A stretch of DNA of 64,000 bases, from contig NW_004955438.1 in the NCBI RefSeq assembly GCF_000276665.1, positions 16,540,317 to 16,604,316 of the forward strand, given 5' to 3'. Below the pieces are notes generated by a model. It was not told the DNA's origin, searched no databases, and was given only the letters and a program-made list of their open reading frames with translations. Shown here one piece after another: positions 58,904 through 64,000 of this stretch (its first letter is position 1; the number at the start of each line of letters is the position of its first letter). Source of the stretch: Chinchilla lanigera (Eukaryota; Chordata; Mammalia; Rodentia; Chinchillidae). A program made the translations under genes and the position numbers.

Positions 58904-59439
58904 TATTTAACTTTGTAAGGGCTGTCACATTGCGATCCAAGCATCAGTACCATGTCACATTCTTATTGGTAATACTTGAGTGTTCCTAGGGCTCCTTGTT
59001 CCTACTAACACTTTTTTTAATCAGTATTTTCAATTTCAGTCCCGCTAGTGAGTATGAAGTTTCATCTCATTGCTGTTTCAATCTGCGTATCTCAGATGAC
59101 TATTTGAATTATTTTTGTGGTTTTCTGGGTCATCTATATAGCATTTGTTCAGAATTCACTGTTTAAACCTTTTACTGTTCCCATTTTAATTGGGTTATTA
59201 GGCTTCTCATTTTGAATTCTAGGAGTTCATCACATATTTTGTTTACCAATCCTTTGTCAGACATATATACCGGGAGGGATAAAAAATACAGTGAATGTAT
59301 AAATAAAAATATTACAGTAAAATGCATATTGCCATTAATTGCACTCCTGCTTTCTCTGCATACTCATCTCCTATCATGCTTGCCACTTTCTGAAGTAGCT
59401 CTGGATGTTCTCTTTTACTAATGTCCTTTGCTATATGGT

Positions 59440-59942
59440 TGCCTTGATGTACTGAACCCATTCAAAGCCTTTATGGCAATTTCTGTCAAACAAAAACATG
59501 ACAGTGTCCCTGGGCATGGTGGTGTATGCTTGTAATTGCTGCACATGGGAGGCTGAGGTGTATGAGGATTGCTATGAGTTCAAGGCCAGCCTGAACCACA
59601 CAGCAAGACTCTGTCTCAAAAAGAATAATAATAATAATAATTACAGTGTGTCCTCTCTGCCTTTTTCATTGGCACTGGATCTGGCACCCTGCGACTTCTG
59701 GCTCTTCCCCAAAGTCAAAATGACCACAAAAGGTCAACATTTTTAGCTGAATCAGGGTGTGGGATAGCCACAACAGTGCAACAAAGTACACTCAGGAAAG
59801 AGGATTTCTAGAACTGCTCCAGAAAGTGGAAAGAATGATGGGATAATTGCATTCAAAGTGGGAGGGAGTCATGGCAATGTGTCTTTACTGCAATAATTTT
59901 TAAAATTTTAAGCATTCACTGTATTTTGTGATCATACCTCCA
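59440..59942 (+). mobile_element. Mariner transposase remnant (3' part), split by a B1
   Basis: From 59456 to 59509 one frame reads T-H-S-K-P-L-W-Q-F-L-S-N-K-N-M-T-V-S. After the B1, 59642-59745 continues with D-L-A-P-C-D-F-W-L-F-P-K. This is the conserved block around the third catalytic Asp of DD34D mariner transposases (the Asp after Pro-Cys). A shifted frame at 59756-59880 keeps the E-D-F...N-C...K-W...W-D-N-C C-terminal spacing. A TIR-like end 'attttgtgatcatacctc' closes it. Stops and shifts make it dead. The 5' part is not seen. Confidence 0.8.
59510..59642 (+). mobile_element. B1-type SINE inserted in the mariner
   Basis: Sense B1: 'ctgggcatggtggtgtatgc', 'gggaggctgaggtgtatgag', 'gttcaaggccagcctgaac', 'gcaagactctgtctcaaaa', tail (AAT)n. 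Target duplication ATGACAGTGTCC (59498-59509) and ATTACAGTGTGTCC (59640-59653, one change plus an extra TG). Confidence 0.93.
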
Positions 59943-60063
59943 GCTCCATCTTCTTCTTGTTTGGAGCTTACTTTCTCAATGGCGCCTTCTAAAGAGCAGA
60001 AGTTTGGGGTTTGCATGAAACCCAATTCAGCAATCTTTTCTTTTATGGTTAGTGCTTTGTGTT

Positions 60064-60157
60064 TTTTTTTTTTTTTTTTCCCCCAAGTACCGGGAATCAA
60101 ACTCACAACCTTGCGCTTGCCAGGCAGGTGCTGTGCCGCTGAGCTAAACCCCCAGCC
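60064..60157 (-). mobile_element. Derived-subfamily ID SINE (antisense)
   Basis: T tail of about 18, 'aagtaccgggaatcaaactc', 'acaaccttgcgcttgccagg', 'gccgctgagctaaaccccca'. A short TGTGTT flank occurs on each side; a longer duplication is not clear. Confidence 0.94.
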
Positions 60158-60423
60158 CCTGTGTTGTATATTTTTGCCTACAGGCCGTAAATGTTGTTTT
60201 CTTTTGGAAGTTGTATACTTTTGGCTTTTTGATCTGTGATCAGTCCATTCAGATAAATTTTGTGGATGGTATGGGATAGAGGTTGAAGGATTTTGTCTTG
60301 CGTTTAGATACCTAGTTGTTCCAGCTCCTTTGCTTGAAAAGATTCCTCTTTCCTCTTCTCCAGCATTAGCCTCTTTGTTGAATATTCATTAGTTGTGTTT
60401 AGTGCTTGTCTTCTGGTTCTCTG

Positions 60424-60852
60424 TGGAATTAGTTTCCTGGGGTTGCTGCCACAAATTATTACAAACAGAGTAGCTCACAACAGCAAAAGCTCACGTTCTC
60501 ACATGTCTAGAACCCCACATCAGTCTGCTGGCAAGACCGTAGTCCCTCCCAAGGGGTGAAAGAATCCTTTCTTTTGTTGCTCACTTCCGGTAGCTCCAGG
60601 CCTTTCTTGGCTTGTGGCTGCAGAACCCCAATCTGCTCTGTCTTTACATGCTCTTTTCCCCAGTGTCTTTGTGTTCATTTCTCTTCTGTAAAATCCAGTC
60701 ATTGTACTTAGAGCCCACCCTAATTTCAGATTGTTCTCGTTCTGAGGTTCCTAGGGTAATTACATTGGCTACAACCCTATTTCCAAATTAAGACATGAGA
60801 TTCTAGGAGGAGATGCATTTTTGGAAGCGGGTTACTATTCAACACACTACAT
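60424..60852 (-). mobile_element. MLT1-type MaLR LTR (antisense)
   Basis: Antisense MLT1: 'ggttgctgccacaaattatt', 'gtagctcacaacagcaaaag', 'tcttggcttgtggctgcaga', 'ttacatgctcttttccccag', 'agcccaccctaatttcagat', 'ctatttccaaattaagacat' and end 'attcaacacactaca'. Confidence 0.88.
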
Positions 60853-60884
60853 TTATTATGTCTCTTTGATGTATTTGTTTACTG

Positions 60885-60965
60885 TTTTTTGTAGTGCTGG
60901 AGTTTGACTTAGACCCTTCTGCATGCTAGGCAAACACTCTGCTGCTGAGCTATTTTTCACCCCTA
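60885..60965 (-). mobile_element. Older canonical ID SINE (antisense)
   Basis: Contains 'gtagtgctggagtttgactt', 'ctgcatgctaggcaaacact' and 'ctgctgctgagctat'. More diverged than the derived copies and with the canonical 'gcatgc' anticodon-arm sequence. Confidence 0.8.
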
Positions 60966-61894
60966 AAACCAGTACACTGTCATGATCAGCTATAGCTTTA
61001 GAGCATTTCTTGATATCAGGGAATGCGAGCCCTCCAACTTTGTTCATTTTAGAAAATGGGTAGTGTATCCCATGTCGCTGATATATTAATACAAAATTTA
61101 GATCAAGCTCGTCAATTTCTCTAAAATACCTTGTTGGGATATTTTGGGGATGCTGAGTCAAATCTATAGAATAGTTTTGGGTTAATAGACACCTTAATAC
61201 TATCCTCTTATCCATGATACTATCTCCTTATCCATTTCTATCTTTAACTTTTTTTTTTGGTGAAGTTTTACAGCCTTCTGTATATAAAGTCTTGCATAAA
61301 TTTTGTTGCATTTGTTCCTAAGTATTTTTAAATGCTCTTATAATAATAGTGTTTTAAAATTTTATTTTCCAATTATTCAATGGTAGAATATAGAAGTACA
61401 ACTGATTTTCAGGTATTGGCCTCTTACCTGTGGCATTTCTGAATTTACGTACCCTGTTAGACATTAAATAGAGTCCTTAGTGTCTTTTAAATAGAGCAAT
61501 CACATCATTTGTGAATACGGACATTTTTACATCTATATTTTCAGTATTTATACTTATTTCTTTTGCTTGTCTTTTTGTACTCATCAAAACCTCTAGTAAA
61601 ACATTGAATAGAATTGGGGAAAGTGGAAATCTTTTACTTATTCCAGATTTTAGGAGGACACATTCAGCCTTTTATCATTATATATGATGTTAGTTGTAGA
61701 ATTTTCATAGATGCCTTTTATTAATTTGAGGAAGTTTTTTGGTTGATTTTCACTCAGGTTTCTGATAAGTATTTTTTAATTACAAAAGGGTGTTGAAATT
61801 TGTTAAATGCTTTTTCTGCATCTGTTAAGGTGATCCCATCTTTTTGTCTCTATTCCATTACCTCAGTCAGTTACACGGATTGATTTTTTAAAAA

Positions 61895-62055
61895 AAAAAT
61901 AACTTCTGTGGTTATTGTTGAGGTAGGCTCTTACTCTATGTACAGGTTGGCCTTGAACTCATTACATAGTCCAAAATGGCCTCAAATTCTTGATCCTCCT
62001 GCCTCAGACTCCAGACTGCTGGGATTACAGTGGAGCACCACTATACCTAGCTCTA
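61895..62055 (-). mobile_element. B1-type SINE (antisense) in the L1 nest
   Basis: Contains 'tgttgaggtaggctcttact', 'acaggttggccttgaactca', 'tcctcctgcctcagactcca' and 'ctgggattacagtggagcac'. Confidence 0.85.
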
Positions 62056-62059
62056 AAAA

Positions 62060-62630
62060 AAACTTTACTGAAGTATATTTTACTTACCATAAGACTGATC
62101 TCTTTAAAGTGTACAATTAGATGATTTTTCTTAATTTGCTGGGTGGTACAATCATTACTATAAATTAGTTTAGAATATCTTTGTTGTCCAAATAAGGTCC
62201 CTTCTGCCTGTCTCAATTAATTCTTGTCCTACTCTACATTCTTAGGCAATAACTAATTTTTTTGTCTTATTTGGACTTCTTATCTACAAGTGGAATCATA
62301 CAGTATGTGTCTGCTGTATCTGCTTCCTTCCCTTGGTGTACTATTGTCCAGGTGTAGCATGTGGCAATAATTTTTTCCTTTCTTACTGCTGAATGCTATG
62401 CTTTTTCTGTTTACTAGTTGGTGGACATTTAGGTTGTCTTCAGCTTTTGGCCTTATGTATGCAGCTGTTATGAATGTTCATGTAAAAATTTTTTGTAAAC
62501 ATGTACTTTCATTTGTGTGGGACAGGGAGAAGTAAAATTGCTGGGCTCTGTGATAGTCTTATGTTTAACTTTTTGTAAACTAACAAATTGTTCATCAGAG
62601 CACCTTTGCTGATTTTTAAACACTAAATCA
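62060..62630 (-). mobile_element. Second L1 3' end nested in an L1 (antisense)
   Basis: Contains 'tttactgaagtatattttac', 'tctttaaagtgtacaattag', 'agtggaatcatacagtatgt', 'ttaggttgtcttcagctttt' and 'tgtttaactttttgtaaac'. This 3'-UTR/ORF2-end sequence is out of order within the surrounding L1, so it must be a separate, 5'-truncated insertion. Confidence 0.75.
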
Positions 62631-63189
62631 AACTTGATTTTCTAGGGTAAAGCCCACTTGGACAGGATATGATATACTTCTTTACATGTTATTGAATCGA
62701 TCTGTTATTTTTTGAGGCCATATGGCCCTATATTCACCAGCAATATTGGTTTGTACTTTTGTTTTCTGGAAATGTCTCCGGTTTATTTGGAGCTGAGTGT
62801 AATAGTAGCCTCATAAAACAAGTTGAGAAAGTTTCCTCCTGCCTCTAAATTCTGGAAAGTTTTGTGCAATATTGATCTTATCTATTTCTTTAACCGTTTG
62901 GCAAAATTCACCACTGAAACCATTGGGCCCGGAGTTTTCTTTGTGAAAAGGTTTTTATAACTGTTTTATGTTCTGCGACATCAAACCCCTTAGATTGCCT
63001 ATGTCTGTGTAAACCAGTTTTGACAATTTGTGTTTTGTGAGTTACTGAATTACGATTAGCTTTAAGGTTTTCACAGGATGCCCTTCAGCGTTTTTGGAAC
63101 ATGGGTGGAATCCTCTGACCTCAGGTAGCTTATTCTGCCCTCAGGCATGACATGGAAACGTCATAAGGACTTGTGAGGACCCCAAACCT

Positions 63190-63480
63190 GTGCCCACCCG
63201 CCCCTCTGCACAGCTCCCTCCTCTCCAGTGCACTGGCCCAGAGATAATAAGGTCATTTCCGTTTCCCCCAAGTCTAGCTTTTACCTCCTCGGATGAGGGG
63301 AATTACAAGCTCTGCTCAGACTCCAGCTTGTGACGTCACAGCTGGGAAACTGTCCTCATGGAGGGTCGGGGTTATAACGAGGCACATCCTGTGAGTTTCC
63401 CTACTTTCAGAGTTGGCACAGACGCCCTGCTCCTCGTCCAGTGGCGGGGAGCGGCCGCCTCATGTGTTTTGTCTGGTTTG
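63190..63480. promoter_or_regulatory. Promoter-like patch (CRE, GC box, NotI site)
   Basis: A palindromic CRE (TGACGTCA) lies at 63331-63338, a GC-box-like CCGCCCC near 63199, and a GCGGCCGC (NotI) site at 63451-63458, all outside recognisable repeats. CpG density is raised locally but modest. No TATA box or transcript start is evident, so it may be a distal element or the shoulder of the CpG-rich end of the window. Confidence 0.3.
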
Positions 63481-63906
63481 ATAGTTGTTTAATGGGGGTG
63501 GATTAGTTGGGCACGGTGACTTCATTGTGGCCAGAAAGCAAAATCCATTTTTCAACCTTAACCTTTCTGTCATTAATCTTTCAAAGTGCTTTTACGCAGT
63601 CGTAATTGTTTATATTCTTTCACTTGTAGGATATGCTGTATTTACTGAATTATTCTCATAAGGAACATTCTATTTCGATTTCAGTTTTTAGGAATTAGCC
63701 ATCATGGGTAGCAATAAAGATGTTTGTGCATGTAGCCTGATTTTTGTTTGGTTATTGCTATGGAATGAATTCCTCAATGTGAAATTTGTGAATCCAAATC
63801 AAAATTATAAACAGCTTCATGGCTCTTTCCATGTATCATTATATTACATACTTCCTAGTAACCTTTCTTCAATATCACATCTTAAAGTCAAAGTCAACAG
63901 TTAATT
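63481..63906. other. AT-rich sequence, possibly a LINE tail
   Basis: Words such as 'gttattgctatggaatgaatt' and 'cctcaatgtgaaatttgtg' resemble LINE 3'-end sequence but are too diverged to assign. The 66-codon frame at 63704-63904 has no known motif. Confidence 0.35.
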
Positions 63907-64000
63907 TGAGGCTCCCCCAGCCCCCCGCGCCTTGCGCCCAGGCAGCCAGTTCTCCGGGAGCGGCAGGGCTCCTGGGTCCGAGTGTGGGCCGGACTCATAC
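63907..64000. other. CpG-rich sequence at the right edge
   Basis: Abrupt shift from AT-rich to about 70 percent G+C with several CpGs ('ccccgcgccttgcgcc', 'ctccgggagcgg'). It could be the edge of a CpG island or exon of a gene lying to the right, but only about 95 bases are visible. Confidence 0.35.

Larger units (their letters stand above)
57660..59275 (-). mobile_element. L1 3' region (antisense) carrying two later insertions
   Basis: Collinear antisense L1: 'tttatttggtataatttata', 'gtaatcaccacctggattaa', then after the LTR 'ttgagattcattcatgttgt', 'actttgtttatccctgtgc', 'aatggctgggttatatggta', then after MER2 'tatttaactttgtaaggg', 'aagtttcatctcattgctgt' and 'caatcctttgtcagac'. Continuity across both insertions shows one L1 copy. 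Confidence 0.85.
60966..63060 (-). mobile_element. L1 ORF2 region (antisense) with nested L1 tail and B1
   Basis: Antisense ORF2 from 'gagccctccaactttgttca' through 'agctcgtcaatttctctaaa', 'acattgaatagaattgggga' and 'tgctttttctgcatctgtta' to 61880, then again from 'tctagggtaaagcccacttg' (62640) through 'agtagcctcataaaacaagt' and 'gcaaaattcaccactgaaac' to about 63060. The two blocks join in correct L1 order, with foreign sequence between them. Frames are heavily broken. Confidence 0.85.

Noticed and set aside
1..64000. CRISPR arrays, operons, bacterial or phage signals
   Set aside because: The repeats are SINE, LINE and LTR families of a mammal. No spaced short repeats, Shine-Dalgarno-led gene runs or dense coding are present.

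Overview
This window looks like a non-coding stretch of a rodent nuclear genome, made mostly of interspersed repeats. The main evidence is tRNA-derived ID SINEs, 7SL-derived B1 SINEs, MaLR-type LTRs and two B1+ID dimers that look like B1-dID. B1-dID dimers are known from non-murid rodents such as squirrels, dormice, beavers and cavies, so a murid is unlikely. I cannot name the species. All identifications come from reading the sequence against remembered consensus patterns; no database search was run.

I find no convincing protein-coding gene, rRNA, functional tRNA, CRISPR array or operon. Long open frames in the GC-rich parts (up to 240 codons) show no recognisable domain or splice-consistent structure. 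The only hints of neighbouring genes are a possible poly(A) signal at 127-132, a promoter-like patch with a palindromic CRE and a NotI site at 63190-63480, and a short CpG-rich run entering at 63907-64000.

Layout: 1-7 kb is GC-rich, mostly unique sequence with an old L1 tail, MIR, MLT1 and B1 fragments. 7.1-8.6 kb is an antisense L1 split by an LTR. 8.7-17 kb is mixed unique sequence with MLT1, ID, a MaLR LTR, a degenerate CA tract and simple repeats. 17.6-18.3 kb is LTR-like. 22.5-23.2 kb is a MER2/Tigger DNA transposon split by a MaLR LTR. 26.1-26.4 kb is a poly(A)-tailed retrocopy with a long target-site duplication. 28.28-28.38 kb is an interstitial telomere-like tract. 28.95-29.86 kb is a solo LTR with an exact 5-bp target duplication and internal tandem repeats. 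30.1-30.9 kb holds two sense MaLR LTRs. 33.9-36.6 kb is a long antisense L1 hit by several ID insertions. 36.8-58 kb carries more MaLR LTRs, two B1-dID dimers, an L2 ORF2 remnant split by an ID, paired (TG)n tracts and an LTR-in-LTR nest. 57.7-63.1 kb is a stack of nested elements: an L1 holding a MaLR LTR and a MER2, a mariner transposase remnant split by a B1, and an L1 holding a second L1 tail plus a B1.

There is no gene system here. The informative content is the insertion record: several copies have readable target-site duplications and nesting orders, and a derived ID subfamily can be told from an older canonical one.
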